The notes below the pieces were generated by a model. The model saw only the letters and a list, made by a program, of their open reading frames with translations. It had not been told where the DNA came from and did not search any database. From Dendrobium chrysotoxum (Eukaryota > Streptophyta > Magnoliopsida > Asparagales > Orchidaceae), in assembly GCA_019925795.1 (NCBI GenBank), contig CM034297.1, forward strand, positions 51,479,941-51,543,940: a DNA stretch of 64,000 nt, read 5' to 3'. The position numbers and the translations under genes were made by a program. Positions 9,254 to 21,088 of this stretch are shown here, one piece after another; the stretch's first letter is position 1; each line of letters opens with the position of its first letter.

Positions 9254-11643
9254 TTTCTGGAGTGGCATAGCCCGTAAATAGATGAGGGATCAGGGGCAAA
9301 TAAGGAGTGATCCGGATGAACGGCTGATATTGAATCTTTTGATCGTGAACCATTTATTGAGCATTTTAAGGTCTTAATGGTATCAAAATTCTGCGATCTT
9401 GGGCTCGTTGGATTCGTCTCGTCAAGCCGCTCGATTCGACTATAAGATCGTCAAAATCGAAGACCGTTTGGTAACTCAAATTGCTATTCGAGTTTTCCAA
9501 CAGCCCTTCGGGTACTTGATTTGGACTCATTTAGGCTCGGATTGAGTCGAATTTGGTGTCGTTGGGTTCGTATTTCCGAGACGCTCAGTTCGACTATAAG
9601 CTTACTGAAATCGGAGTTTTAATGGTCTCCGAATTAATTTTTGAAGTTTCCAACTTGTATTTTTGTTTCGAGATTCGTGCCCAATCAAGATAATTTTTCG
9701 ATGACATATCAGGATGAGATGTCCAAGACATGTAGCATAGAAAAAGTATAATTTGATTCATAGTTTTCATCAGGAGGCCTAGCTAGCCCATGGAATTTGT
9801 TATATCTAAGAACAAGGACCATTAATGATGATATATTTCCCAACCAATAAGGAAATGTGTCCTTCAAGTTATTATTCCCCAGGCCCATCATCTCAAGTGA
9901 TTGACAATTAGATAGAGATCTTGGAAGCAACCCCTTCAATTGGTTGTCTCTAAAATTTATAATTTGCATCTAACATTTTGGACTAAATTCATTAGGGATA
10001 AGTCCATGAAGCAAATTTCCTCTTAGATTTAGTACTTGTAAATCAATTCCTTCTCTCAATAAACATGATGGAATAGAACCTGTTAGCCTGTTATTAGATA
10101 AATCAAGCACCTTTAGCTGTGTCATGTTGCAAATGAATGGTGAGATTTCTATGTAAGTTTGGTTTGGGGAGGTGTTGAGTAAGATAAAAGATGTGAGCCG
10201 ATTATTTGAGAAATCTAATAATATAGGTTCAACAAATAGACGAAGAAGAATTGAGCCTTCAAGCATGTTGGAATGCAGATCAATTACTAGAGGTGTAGGC
10301 AGAGTAATAGGATGCATTGTCACATGTGTGAACATGTTGCAAGATAGGTTAAGTACCTGAATGTTCCATATCCAGCTAGGTATTTCCCCATGAATTCTAT
10401 TGTTTGAGAGGTCCAACGCGTTAATGACTTTGTATTTTAGGAATGTAGGGATCTTTGTTAGATTACAACTAGCTAGTGCTAAGAATGATATATTGGGATA
10501 GGAGGATGGGGATGATCCATCATATTCTTCCAACGAACTTAAAGAAAATCCACTATTTGAGAGATCTAAATTCCAAAGATTCTTAAGATCCTTGATCAAC
10601 TCCAACTCCATGACTTCATTGAAATTATTTGAAGCAAGTGAAAGCTGGGAGAGTTCTGATAATTGAAATAGCGACCTTGGAATTGGCCCCTGTAGTTTAT
10701 TGTTTGATAGATCCAAGACCACTAATTGTGATAGATTTCCCATTGAAGGCGGTATCTACTAGAAAATTGGCAACTTGAGAGTTCTAAATATGTCAAAAAT
10801 TTTAGGTTGCCTAATGTAGTAGGTAAATTTCCTGAGAAATTAGTAAAAGAAAATACCAAAATTTCTAAATGATTGCCCACAGAAAAATCAGGAAGTGAAC
10901 CATAAAGCATTGGATTTAAATTTATATAAAGAAATTTGAAATATCTTAGCTGAAAGATTTGCTTGGGAAAAAACCCAAAGAGGGAACAATTGCTCATGCT
11001 CAGCACCTCAAGTGGCATGGTGGAATTTACTAGATCACTACACCATTCATTCCCATATGCCGAGAGATCTACATTGTCAAGATCTAATTCTCTCAAGTTA
11101 CTCATGTTTCGTAAAAATATTGGTTTAATTGTGAAAGAAAGATTCTTGAGATCATCAGGATTGGAGGAGAGGCAGAGGGAATTAAACTTTGTCAAGCGAG
11201 TAATACCAACGGGAACCTTCCCAACAAACCCAGAATAAGAAAGATCGAGGATTGAAAGATTTGCTAGTTGTTCCCACCCGGAATCCGGAATTATTTTTCC
11301 ATTAAACATGTTGAAAAAATTGAGAATTCGTAAATATGTGAGGTTGAAAAGGCTAGGATCAATTGTCCTCGATGAGTTGATTACTTAGATCGAGGCCTAT
11401 GACCCGTCTCCATTCATCGCACGTCACGCCCTCCCAGTTGCAGCAATTCGTTTTTGGAATCCATGTTTTGTGCTGATCAACGAATGTAAAGCCTCGCTTG
11501 AGCTGGAGAAGCGCTAAGCTCTCAGCCTGGGGGCATTGGCCAAAAACTGTACAGTTAATTGAAAAAAGCTCAGAAAAAAGCTCAGAAAATGAGAGAAACA
11601 AAAGGTGCAGGAAGGCAATGGCGTTGATATGAAATGACTCCAT

Positions 11644-12033
11644 GTAGAAGAAGGTACAGAAGTATGATTTAAGAGGCAATGTTTGGCTGTGTTAAATAGA
11701 TCAAAGAAGCTATCAAAGTTGAACTGAGTCGTCTCTCCGGTCAAGAGATGGTTGTGATTGATGATGCCATAGTAGGCACTTTGGCAAAACCTTTTGGAAA
11801 GAAAATAAATTATTTTTTTATGTTGGATGGTGGAAGACGACTTAGCGGAAGACTTCCGCAATATATAAATTAGAAGCCATAGTTTGTAAACTATGTTAAG
11901 AAAATAACGGAGAAAGATTGAGAGATAAAAAATGAATAAAATGATATTTGGACGTCGTCGACGAATATGAATATTATATAAAGTTTGACAAGAGATTATA
12001 TTATTAATGAATAAAAGAGTAGAAGATTATTGT

Positions 12034-12066
<33 letters not shown>

Positions 12067-13137
12067 TTTAAAATTATTATATAAAATCTATTTTCTTGTT
12101 TGTTATATATATCCCATACATTGCAACTGATAAGAATAATATTTATTATTAATATTATTATAATTTTAAAAAAATCAAATTATCTTGATAAGATTTTCGT
12201 CAATATGGCCTTATGGGCTTAAAAAGTTTGTCACTTGTCAATTTTATCATGTATTTCATAAACTATTCATTAAAGTTATTATATATAAATATGTTGATAT
12301 TTTATTATTATTTTTATATATTTTATAGCATCTATCTTTATTTTATTTGAATTTTTTTAAAAATAATTTATAGTACACATTTTTTTTTTCATAATCTTAG
12401 GATAGGTGAAACAAATTTTTTTTTTTCTATTATTACTATTAATTATGGAGATTCTATCTAATTGATATATCATCTTAACATTCTACCAAAAAAAAACATT
12501 CTTAAAATTTAATTTATTGAGGTATCACCTAAGATTAATTGTAGTATTACCATCACAATTTTTATTTTATTATTAATATAACTCTCATATAATTCTTAAT
12601 ATATACCATCCTCCTATGTTAAAAAAATTAACTTGATCATTCATCTTGTTAATAATTAAGATTATTAAAAATTTTGGAGCTTATCAAGCGAGGTGTGATC
12701 TACAATAATTCCAACTAATATGTGGTTATATTTAAACTAAGATAAATTCTAAAATTCTTTAAATAATCAGAATATTGTGTTTCAAAAAAAAAAAAAAAAA
12801 AGAAAGTTGTTGCAAGAGTTCTACAATTATCTTAGAAATATAATTAAAAATGAAAATTTTTATATAAAAATCACTATGGTGATATATTAATCATAATGCA
12901 TACAAGAGATACAAATTTTATTCGTAGATGGAAGTCCTATTAATTTGGAGATTATTCATGACCTCCAATTAATTAGATAAATATTAAGGTTTTGTTTGGG
13001 ACGGCTTTCTTACTGCTTCTTAAAATAATTTTTTAGTACAATTTTTTTTTAAACTAAAATTTTTTAACTAGAAAAATGTTTTAGAAAGCAATAAAAAAGT
13101 TATCCCAAAAGAAATTTAAGTGCTCGAGGGAGATTAA
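11644..13137. other. Gene-free stretch upstream of the RLP pseudogene
   Basis: Very AT-rich DNA. It contains a TAA/AAT microsatellite at about 12036-12066 and a poly(A) run near 12785-12800. I see no gene, no clear promoter and no bounded transposon. Confidence 0.6.
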
Positions 13138-13581
13138 CTATATCAAGCGAGAGATACCAATGGGAAATATGCTAATAAATCCAACAAAGAAAAGGTTGAG
13201 GCTTGAAAGATTTGTTAGTTGATCCCACTTAAAATGTGGAATTGATATTTTGTTGTTGGAAAATTTGAGGGTGCGTAAAGATGTGAGATTAAAGAGGTTA
13301 GGAGCAAATTTACTTGTGATGGATCGATTGCTTAGGTCAAGGCCTATGACCCATCTTAATTCGTTGCACTCGCTTGAGCTGGAGAAGCATTGAACTCTCT
13401 GGCCGGAGGCATTGACCAAGAGCATTGTAATTAATCGAGAAAAACACGAAAAAAAAAAGAGAGAGAAGTAGTAGCTTGAGAAAAACAACAGAGATAATGT
13501 GAAATCACTCCATGCAAAAGCAAGGTTGGAGGTCTTATTTGGACTGAAGTTGGATTTTTTTTTTTGGGAATTTTTTCGCAT
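13138..13581 (-). pseudogene. Second RLP N-terminal fragment
   Basis: Starts with a hydrophobic leader. Then comes a collapsed LRR N-cap (CNELRWVIGLDLSNRSI, lacking the CCxWxGVxC motif) and three LRR-like units (NLTSLRTLKFSNN.ISI; QLTNLSSLNL; FPIGISRL). The matching order in the main pseudogene shows it is the same gene family. It ends abruptly at about 13130 with no further LRRs. It is a duplicated, truncated copy. A deletion has removed the centre of the N-cap. Confidence 0.8.
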
Positions 13582-14594
13582 TTTATATTATAGTTTATCA
13601 TGGTTTTTTATCCCTACTGGAATTCTATCTATGTTAATTTGATTTTTTTAAATAATTGAGTTAAAATATCCTAATTATAATTTTGTTTGGGTGAACTTAG
13701 AAATTTCTAAATTTATTTTAAAATACTTGAAATATAAATTTGATTGATTATTCATGAAAAATAAATTTAAAAAAAATACAAGAATTGCTTTTTTTCAATT
13801 TATTGGCTTTAATTTTAGATGAGTGTGATATAAATTTTAATTGAATATTTATGTATTATATTTATCATAAATTAAATTTTAATAATTTTGAGATTTAATA
13901 TGATTATTATTTAATTAAAATATCCCCACTTAATTTCTCTTAATTTTTTAATTGCCAGATTTGTTTGGTTTTCACAATAGAAGTAATTTATTCCACAAAG
14001 TATTTATCAGTAATTCATTGATGTTCAACTAATGATTGTGAGCAGTTTAACAATATTTTGATCTCCTGAAAACTATAAATCTACCATTTTATGGCTTATA
14101 TTTTTTTAACTATTATCTAATCATAACTTATTCATATTAGAGCATGTGTTTGTGAGTTTCGTTATATAATATATAAACAAATTGAAGTTTAGTTTAATTA
14201 TGAAAGTGGTCAAATAAACATAATAGTTTTCTATTAAATTATACATTTCTACTTCTTTATAAAATTGCGTCATTAAAAGAACTTTGAATAATTTTTAGGT
14301 GTTTTATAAATAATTATCTTCATCGTTCAAATCAGCAACCACCACCACCACTGACAACCACAGCTACTGTTGTCGCCTCATCAGCTGCTACCTTTGCCCT
14401 GCCAACAATCTCCATCATCATTATATAAATAAACAAAAATATATTGTCAATTCATAAAAATTAATTTCTTTAATATCAAAACTTAAATAAAAATAAAAGT
14501 GATCTCAAATTCAATTAATAAATTTCTTATAGTTACAACATTTAAATAAATTGAATATAAAAGGCTCCACATTTTAAAAATTTCTTATAAAAGG
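13582..14594. other. AT-rich RLP upstream sequence, duplicated at 6.5-7.2 kb
   Basis: No gene. A diverged copy of 6490-7150 begins near 13655. A CAC/ACC-rich patch at 14338-14400 has a counterpart near 6945-6980 (GCTTCACCAATGAGC, CACCACCG). It shows that the duplication at this locus included non-coding flank. Confidence 0.5.
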
Positions 14595-14758
14595 GTTTTT
14601 TTTTCTTTAGTCAAAATTCATATAAAGGCTTATGTGTTAATTCATCAAAAAGGATTATAAGTCCTTAACGGGATCAAATGCTTACTAATGCTCAAAGAGC
14701 AACATTAAAAATCAAAATAAGCCTACGGAGCCAATGATCCCTAATAATTGTAAGATAA
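14595..14758 (-). mobile_element. LINE 3' tail abutting a CACTA end
   Basis: A T run (14597-14606) is followed by the family 3' UTR blocks (AGGCTTATGTGTTAATTCAT, TAAGTCCTTAACG, GGAGCCAATGATCCCTAAT). It stops exactly where the CACTA terminus at 14759 begins, so the CACTA element probably inserted into, or was joined to, an older LINE. The LINE at 16.4 kb is not its continuation because the two 3' UTR segments overlap in content. Confidence 0.6.
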
Positions 14759-15110
14759 CACTACTAAAAAATGGGCGTTTCCAGAGTGGTTATTATCAGC
14801 AGTTTTCAAACCGGTGCTAAAAGGAGGTATAGGCAGTGGTTATTGTCGCCGGCAAAACTCCCTTATGATTCCATCCTCCCTTGCCCTAATCGACTCATTC
14901 TACTTGTTTGACTATTCCTCGATGTGCTCTATCCTTCTGCAGGGCCTTCAGTGTGTCTCTGCAACTTCCTGCCCGAGCCACCGCCTATCTGCCTCTGATC
15001 CACACACCCGCCAAGTGTTTCTATCACCACCAAATCCGACATCATCGTTCAGCCTGAGTGCAACCCCTTCGCAAACTTTTGTTTAAGCCACCGCAACACC
15101 TCAGTAATCC
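14759..15110 (+). mobile_element. CACTA transposon left end
   Basis: CACTACTAAAAAATGGGCG matches CACTA-superfamily termini and is followed by short repeated AGTGGTTATTGTC-type subterminal units (14780-14850). The next 250 bp are more GC-rich than the surroundings with an open frame that resembles nothing known. No transposase and no right end (a TTTTAGTAGTG-type terminus) were found. Confidence 0.55.
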
Positions 15111-15619
15111 CTAAACTGTTATATTAAGATTGATTATCTCTTGGGCCTTATCTATGAATCAGATAGAGAATGCTAATTGCTTCCTTTTCAATGTACATCA
15201 AATTATTTATGATAAATTTAGTATAATATCATATATAGGTATAAAGAAGTTTGTGTTGGGAAAAGAAATTATCTTGTTTGATTAATGGAAGAACTTACCA
15301 AAAGATATTATACTAATGACAAAGTTTCTACATTTCATCAAGACAAGTTGTGTTGGAGGAAGGAAGTTCTCAATATTTTATAGACAATGTGTTAACCTTT
15401 TGCTCTCGTTATATATGATATCATGTATAAATTTTACCATGTGATTCATGTCGGCTTGTAAAGTTGCATCGGTTCATTGAATCTTACAACTAATAATGCT
15501 ATAATTATTGTCATTAGATGGAATTGGAGTATTCTAAGGGAAATCTTGAATTAGAGTAAACTCCAAACCTTTTGCATTCGACACTTGCTGGATATTCATG
15601 GCTCATCACAATCGAGAAT

Positions 15620-15666
<47 letters not shown>

Positions 15667-16143
15667 GAGAAGTGGCACTCGACATTCTAAATAACCCACT
15701 TACCATTATTTGGTATTATGCTGCTGTTATTATAAATCGATTTTGGTGCTTATTCTTCATGTTTTATGGTTCTTAAGAATGGGGTATATCTTGCTAATCA
15801 CTAGTGCATGACTTCCTTTTCATCTATCGTGAGCCTTTCAATTATTAGGTGAGTTGAGGGTATTTTCAGGGTCTTTTATTATCTAAATAGTTGCACTCAA
15901 TGACATCCAAGGTGTAGGAGAAGTAATGTTCAATATTGTTTTTGTTTTTGTTTTTGTTTTTTTTTTTTCAAATTCTCCTTAAAGTGCCATTTGAATATTA
16001 GAAACAATATATTCTTACTAACTTTGAATGTATTTTTGATATATTTCATTATTGTAGATCTCTCATATAATTGTACTTTGTGATGAAGTTTGCAATTGAT
16101 TGCAAATTGTTAATGATAAATTAAATATGTACATATTTAAAAT
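15111..16143. other. Gene-free stretch, possible CACTA interior
   Basis: No gene recognised. Contains the CT microsatellite (15622-15664) and a GTTTTT repeat near 15934-15970. It may be the interior of a non-autonomous CACTA element starting at 14759, but nothing in the sequence proves it. Confidence 0.4.
15622..15664 (+). repeat. (CT)n microsatellite
   Basis: About 43 bases of uninterrupted TC/CT dinucleotide. The serine/leucine or Arg-Glu repeats it gives in translation are not coding. Confidence 0.97.
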
Positions 16144-16370
16144 CACTATTTAAAAAAAAACTGCTAAAATTACAGTGGTTTTAACCATTGCTATAGATCT
16201 ATTATCCAGTGTTCCAGCGGTTAAAACCGTTGCTATAGGTTCATTGCATATTTTTAGGTGTTAAAATCGCTGCTATAGACTCGTTATTCAGCTTTGTAGG
16301 TGTTAAGACCGCTGCAAGACAGCAGATTTGTAGCAGTTAAAATTACAGTCAAAACATATCAAATGGTGAT
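16144..16370 (+). mobile_element. Second CACTA left end with subterminal repeats
   Basis: CACTATTTAAAAAAAAACTG resembles a diverged CACTA terminus. It is followed by four tandem-like units of the form GCGGTTAAAACCGTTGCTATAG spaced about 40-45 bp (16175-16350). Such short, partly palindromic units are the transposase-binding repeats of CACTA elements. The far end is missing; LINE sequence starts at about 16385. Confidence 0.5.
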
Positions 16371-16384
16371 AGTTGGTAGTCAAC

Positions 16385-16946
16385 ATAACTTAGTTCACTA
16401 TGGATTTTGAACTATGTCCTACAGCTCAAGAGAGCGTACAATCAAAATAAAAAATAAATACCTAGGAGCCAAAAATCTCACCTAATTACAAGCAAAATAA
16501 AAGCTACAAAAAAAAAAAACTAAGGATGTCAGGAGCCATCACCCTAAAGAGGATCGCTAAGATTTGACGAATGAAACACGAATCCTGCAAAAAAGAAACA
16601 AAAAACCTACACCAAAAGGAGGAAGAAAAGCAACAAACAAGACCTAAAAAGTAAAAGACAACAAACATAAATAACAGAACTTGATGAAGGCGCATCGGAT
16701 GACATAAGACTGCAATGAGGTCAACGTTAACAGAACAAAGATAAGAGCAAAAAAAATATAGCAACAACCACCATTCTGAACTAGTAGAAAAATACAACAA
16801 TAGCCACCAAGAAGAACTAGCAGCAGGTATAAAAACATAAAGATCAAGCAGCAGAGAAACGAAATCACAAGACATAGAGAAACTAACAGTTGGTATAAAC
16901 TAACAGAGCAAGTTGAAGCGAAAGAGGCCAGCTACCACAAATAAAG
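16385..16946 (-). other. LINE 3' UTR
   Basis: A-rich on the plus strand. The overlapping open frames here (16504-16875) are composition artefacts. Bases 16425-16490 align with 14685-14750 and other family tails. Confidence 0.6.
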
Positions 16947-17500
16947 TCAGCAGACATAAGGAAGGCCCGCAGCTTCCAAATGAATCTTATCTTGCAGGAA
17001 TTTTGGAGCATTAGATATGTTAAATAGCATCAAATCCTTATTCCACTTTCCAAAATTAGCCAAAAAGCTAGCACAACCATTATCGATTTCATGAATCGAA
17101 GATATTCTAAATTGAATAATATGCAGTAAAGCCAGAAAATTATGCAGGATATAGAATTTAGGAGCACTAACCCCCATATTTTGATGAACGATATCAATCA
17201 CAGCTTCAATATCCACCTCAATCCAAACAGAGTGAATGCTTAATGATAAGCAATTATCTAAACCCTTGAATATAGCAAAGAGATTAGCATCAATGATATC
17301 ACTGGATTGGTGGAAGCTAGCAAACCCCAAAATGAAATTTCTCTCTGAATCTCTAAAAATTCCTCCAATCCCACACCGATCCATCAACTTCAAAGCATGA
17401 ATGTTAATTTTTACCTCGCATAACTCAGGTCTTTGCCACACAATGCACTTAGGAGGCTTACAACTATTATGACTAGAAAAGCAAATATTAATATATGACA
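16947..17500 (-). pseudogene. LINE C-terminal RNase H domain
   Basis: The layout matches the RNase H carried by some plant L1 elements: KINIHALKLMDRCGIGGIFR, LFAIFKGLDNCL, VWIEVDIEAVIDIV and a final NGCASFLANFG. The first catalytic Asp (normally in K.N.DGA) is replaced, and the Glu expected before the FAIFKGL helix and the last Asp are also not in place. Only the central EVD Asp fits. It would degrade the RNA strand in an active element. This copy looks inactive even where the frame is open (185 codons). Confidence 0.75.
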
Positions 17501-18434
17501 TGTAGGCTCTATTAATTTTAAAATGATCAGGTAAAAGAACCCGAGCACTAAATAGTTACTTAATCTTAAGAGAAAGGGAAAAGAGAAGACTTTTGTGATA
17601 CATATTAATACCCACAAGTTTGCTGTTGTTTCTTTCTTGCCATAATGACCAAAAAATTGTTAAAGGGATAATCAACATCCTTTGAGAGAAGTTGTTGTTC
17701 ATAAGCACAGTATTTAAAAAAGACAAAAAATTGATAGCATGGAGATTAATAAAAATATTTAAACCATCCTAAATGGCAACCCAAACCTTGGCGGCCACTG
17801 AGCCATTGATGAAAACATGATTAATAGTATTAATACTACAACAATATTGGCATCTAGAGGCCAAGTAAATACCTTGCTTTTGGAGCCTAACATCAACAAG
17901 AAAGGAAACCTTTTAAACTTCTCCAAGCTAACAAAGAATTGTTCATAGGAATAGTGGATTTCCAAATTGGACCAAAAATGCAAATATTCTGCTTTTTGTT
18001 TCTAAAATAGTGCCACACTTTACTAATGTTAAAATCACCATTCTGAGAAAGTTTAAATAATATTTGATCTTTGCTAACAGCAGATATGGGAATGTTCTGA
18101 ATGATTTTAATCAAATTAGGAGGAATAACATTTCTCAGAAGATTAAAGGACCAATTGCCATCAATTATGAAATTAGAGATTTTAAAAGAGGATGTAGAAT
18201 GAGAGTTGAAATATAAGTCAATAAAACAAAAAATCAATCAATCATCCTGCCAAAAGTAAGAAGAACCATTACGAATCCCCCATTGAATAGTTGATTTGGC
18301 ATGCCACTTAATGTTACAAAGTCCTTTACACCCCTGAGACTGACCTTATTTAAAGGAAGCAAGGGATGGATGCATATCTTTATAATATTTTCCATGCAAA
18401 TATTAGCCCATAAAGACTCATTCTTCCTAAATTT
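17500..18434 (-). pseudogene. LINE ORF2 region between RT and RNase H (zf-RVT), decayed
   Basis: This links the RT thumb to the RNase H. Pieces such as the 18237-17893 frame (SKVWHYFRNK..., then SLLAWRSLKGF) correspond to the zf-RVT region (W...P.K...F.W), but the usual Cys/His cluster is only partly legible and several frames are used. Confidence 0.65.
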
Positions 18435-19727
18435 TCACCAGAGTTTGAAAGAAAAGCATTTGATAAGATCTTGAATCGATTTACAGCCAAGGCGACCCTC
18501 TATCAACGGACCCGAACAAGCATTCCAAGAGCACCAAAGAATCCTTTTAGAGGTATCAGGAGAACCCCAGAAGAATCGATTGATAATTCTCTCTAATCTA
18601 TTACAGGTGCTCATATTAGGGTTAATCATTTGCAATAAATAAATGGGCATATAACAAAGAACACTTTTAATCAATAAGAGTTTGGCCACCATGGAAAGCA
18701 TTTTAAACTCCCAATAAGAAATTTTAGACACAATGGACGCTAAAATTTTATCAAATAAAAAAGACTTTTTATGCCCTTTAAAAAGAGGAGCTCCAAGATA
18801 GTAAAAAGGCTTGACTTGATTATAAAAACCAGTATAATTAGCAATGTTATTACATTGCACCGAAGACATTCTTTTGCCACCAATAAAAGAGCATTTGCTG
18901 TTGTTTAAATACACGCCACTTTCTTTTTCAATATAAGAGATGAAATTTTTGATAAGCTTAACACCTTTTAAAGAACCATTGCAGAAAATAATAATATCAT
19001 CAGCAAAATGGAGATGATTAATGTTAATACCACCAAAATTTTGATAAGAAAACTTAGAGTTAATGTAAAAAAAAAGAGATAATCCTCTAGAAAGATAGTT
19101 AGGAGCAATGATGTATAGAGCAGGTGAAAGAGGATCACCTTGCCTAACACCTTGAGCACCTCTAAAGAAGCCATGAGATTTGCCATTAATGATGATAGAG
19201 AACCAACAATTAACAACTAAATAATTAAAAATATTGATCACTTTATCATCTAAACCAAAAAGATGCTAGATGTTATAAATAAAAGACCTATTCAAATTAT
19301 CATAAGCCTTAGAAATGTCTAATTTCATGATCAAATTATTACCATGAACTCTTCTATTAATCTCATTAAGGAGCTCCTGAGAAAGAAGCACATTATTAGC
19401 AATATTTCTGCCTTTAACAAATCCAGTCTGGTTGATAGAGATGATTTTAGGAAGTAAATTAGCAAGCATATTACCGATAATTTTAGAAGTCAGCTTGCTG
19501 AATGTAGTACATAGGCTAATAGGTCTGTAATCACTCCAATAACTAGGGTTGATCTTCTTAGGAATTAAAATGATGTATGTATAAGTAAAACATTTTGGAA
19601 TTGTATAGCCATCAAAGAAAGCCCTCATGGCTTCACACAAGTCATTTTTAGTAATACTCCAACAAGATTGAAAAAAGACAGTAGTAAAGCCATTTGGACC
19701 AATAGCGGAATTCTTGTTCATACACAT
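18435..19727 (-). pseudogene. LINE reverse transcriptase
   Basis: Two open pieces joined by a stop near 19266. The first (19727-19266) has the fingers: AIGPNGF, LIPKK, DYRPISLCTTFSKL, NQTGFVKGRNI and KLDISKAYD. The second (19241-18435) has GVRQGDPLSPALYI and the catalytic HFADDIIIF (an FADD box), then the thumb with YLGAPL. All the blocks expected in plant L1 RT are present, so the fold is certain, although the frame is interrupted. It primes on nicked target DNA and copies LINE RNA. Confidence 0.92.
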
Positions 19728-20022
19728 TAAAACTTTATAAATCTCCTCTTCCCCAAGATACTTGGAAAGAGAGGAATTATCATCAATAGTAATAAGATTG
19801 GGAATAATATTAGGATTGGAAATAGGAGTAACAAGTACTCAGAGAATTTTTTAAAAAGTTGATGGTAGAGTAAATAATGATACCAGGTTCATCACACCAC
19901 TCCCCAGAATCTAATTTTATTCTGTTTATGGCCGCTTTGGTTCTCTTAGCATTAGCCAAAGAATGAAAATAGCGAGTGTTACTGTTAACTTCAATAATAT
20001 GTTTGGCAACATCTTTTTATCT

Positions 20023-21075
20023 CTAGTACACCTCTTCCATAATTTGAAGCTTTAGAAGATTAGCCTTAGCCATCCTTAAAGGCTCCCAATCAGATCTAAC
20101 AGAAGACAGGGCAACTTTCTTTTCAAGAGACACCACCACACTCTTAGCCTTTAAAATATTATCAAAAATATTGCCAAACTTATTCTTATTCCACAGCCTC
20201 AATTTTTTTTTCAGTCTTTTTAATTTGAAGGCAAGAAGATTCATGCCATTGTCATCATTAAATTCATAACTTGGGGCATCCCAATTCTCTTTCACAATAT
20301 TACTAAAGTCATCAGAATGCAACCACATATTTTGAAAATGAAAAGGATTAGCTCCAAGCAAATTTTCTTGAGAGACCTTGAGAATAAGAGGAGAGTGATC
20401 CGAATTAGCATGACTCAGGTTTTCAACACTGGAATTAAAAAAGGAAGAAACCCAATCTCCATTATATTAAAAATGATCTAGTCATTCCCAAACCCTGTTG
20501 TTAGACGAAGTGAAGTTAGAAGCAGTAAAGCCAATATCTGCTATACCAGAATCAAGAATCATGTTGTTAAAATCCTCCATGGCATTTAAATTCGATGGAG
20601 TGCCTCCAATTTTTTCAGAAGAATTAGAAATAATATTAAAATCAGTAGCCATAAACCACGGGTCGTTGATAGAATTGGCAAATTGGGTAAGATTCTGCCA
20701 CTAAGGAATTCTGCCAAATCTAGTGCAACTCTCATAGACGAACGAAGAAAAAGCATGCTTGTTAAAAATAGAAAGACAATAGTGTATTACTTGACCACAA
20801 TCACCCAAAATTGACAAGCAAACATATTCTTTCCAAAAAACCTCAAATTTTACCAGAAGCACTAGCAAAAGAATGACAAAAACCAAATTGTTTTTGACAA
20901 ATAAGAATCCGAGTCGAATCAACCATTGGCTCTAAAATAATAAGAACATTAGTATTGTGAATGTGATATAAATTATGAATTTTAAGATGAGAGTCACGAT
21001 TCCCAACTCCCCTAACATTCCAAATTAAAATTTAAAACATTAACAACATTTTTTTAAAGATGTTAGGGATCTAAT
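20023..21075 (-). pseudogene. LINE ORF2 endonuclease domain and linker
   Basis: Decayed apurinic-type endonuclease. The minus strand near 21000-21030 reads ILIWNVRGVGN, the usual start of plant LINE endonuclease. Around 20600-20655 it reads ATDFN then EKIGG, corresponding to the GDFN...EK.GG motif with the Gly lost. A 112-residue open piece (20361-20023) is the Lys-rich linker before the RT (FKLKRLKKKLRLWNKNKFG). In live elements this domain nicks the target DNA. Multiple frameshifts. Confidence 0.75.
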
Positions 21076-21088
21076 AACTCTGTTTTTG

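Larger units (their letters stand above)
8301..9711 (-). mobile_element. Solo LTR inserted in the RLP pseudogene
   Basis: A 1411-bp block starting TGTTGCGTCC and ending GACATATCA (TG...CA) lies between two copies of GGATG, 8296-8300 and 9712-9716. The RLP reading frame resumes across it (DIS before, SNNFSG after), so the borders are exact. A 5-bp duplication with TG/CA ends is the mark of an LTR retrotransposon, and the absence of internal sequence means a solo LTR left by LTR-LTR recombination. A good TATA box on the minus strand and an R/U5-like stretch (GGGGTTTTTCACGTAAAAAT, about 8425-8450) give minus orientation and suggest Copia; the class is inferred. Confidence 0.88.
7744..11643 (-). 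pseudogene. LRR receptor-like protein (RLP) pseudogene, split by a solo LTR
   Basis: Intact homologues are plasma-membrane receptors with extracellular LRRs and no kinase, used in defence or development. The sensible start is the ATG at 11643 (MESFHINAIAFLHLLFLSFS, signal-peptide-like). An LRR N-cap with the paired-Cys motif NCCNWEGVTCDEWRRVIGLDLS follows at about 11380-11440. Many LRRs (LDLSNN.L.G.IP pattern) fill 9712-11340. After the inserted LTR, 7744-8295 encodes NNFSGILC, the last LRR, a cap with GKIPVGGQFSTFSNTSFEGN, a membrane segment (YMIVLGILFGVGFGGSMAIV) and a short basic tail. Breaks: frameshift near 11350, frameshift near 10730, TAG at 9970-9972, the 1.4-kb insertion, and an in-frame LRR deletion at about 8060 (SIDFS joined to NLSYNKL). 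Non-functional as read. Confidence 0.92.

Noticed and set aside
8791..9277. Overlapping 80-105 codon frames on both strands
   Set aside because: They lie in GC-rich tandem repeats of the solo LTR, with no protein similarity and alternative frames equally open.
15514..15776. Frames rich in Arg-Glu or Leu-Ser
   Set aside because: Translation of the CT microsatellite.
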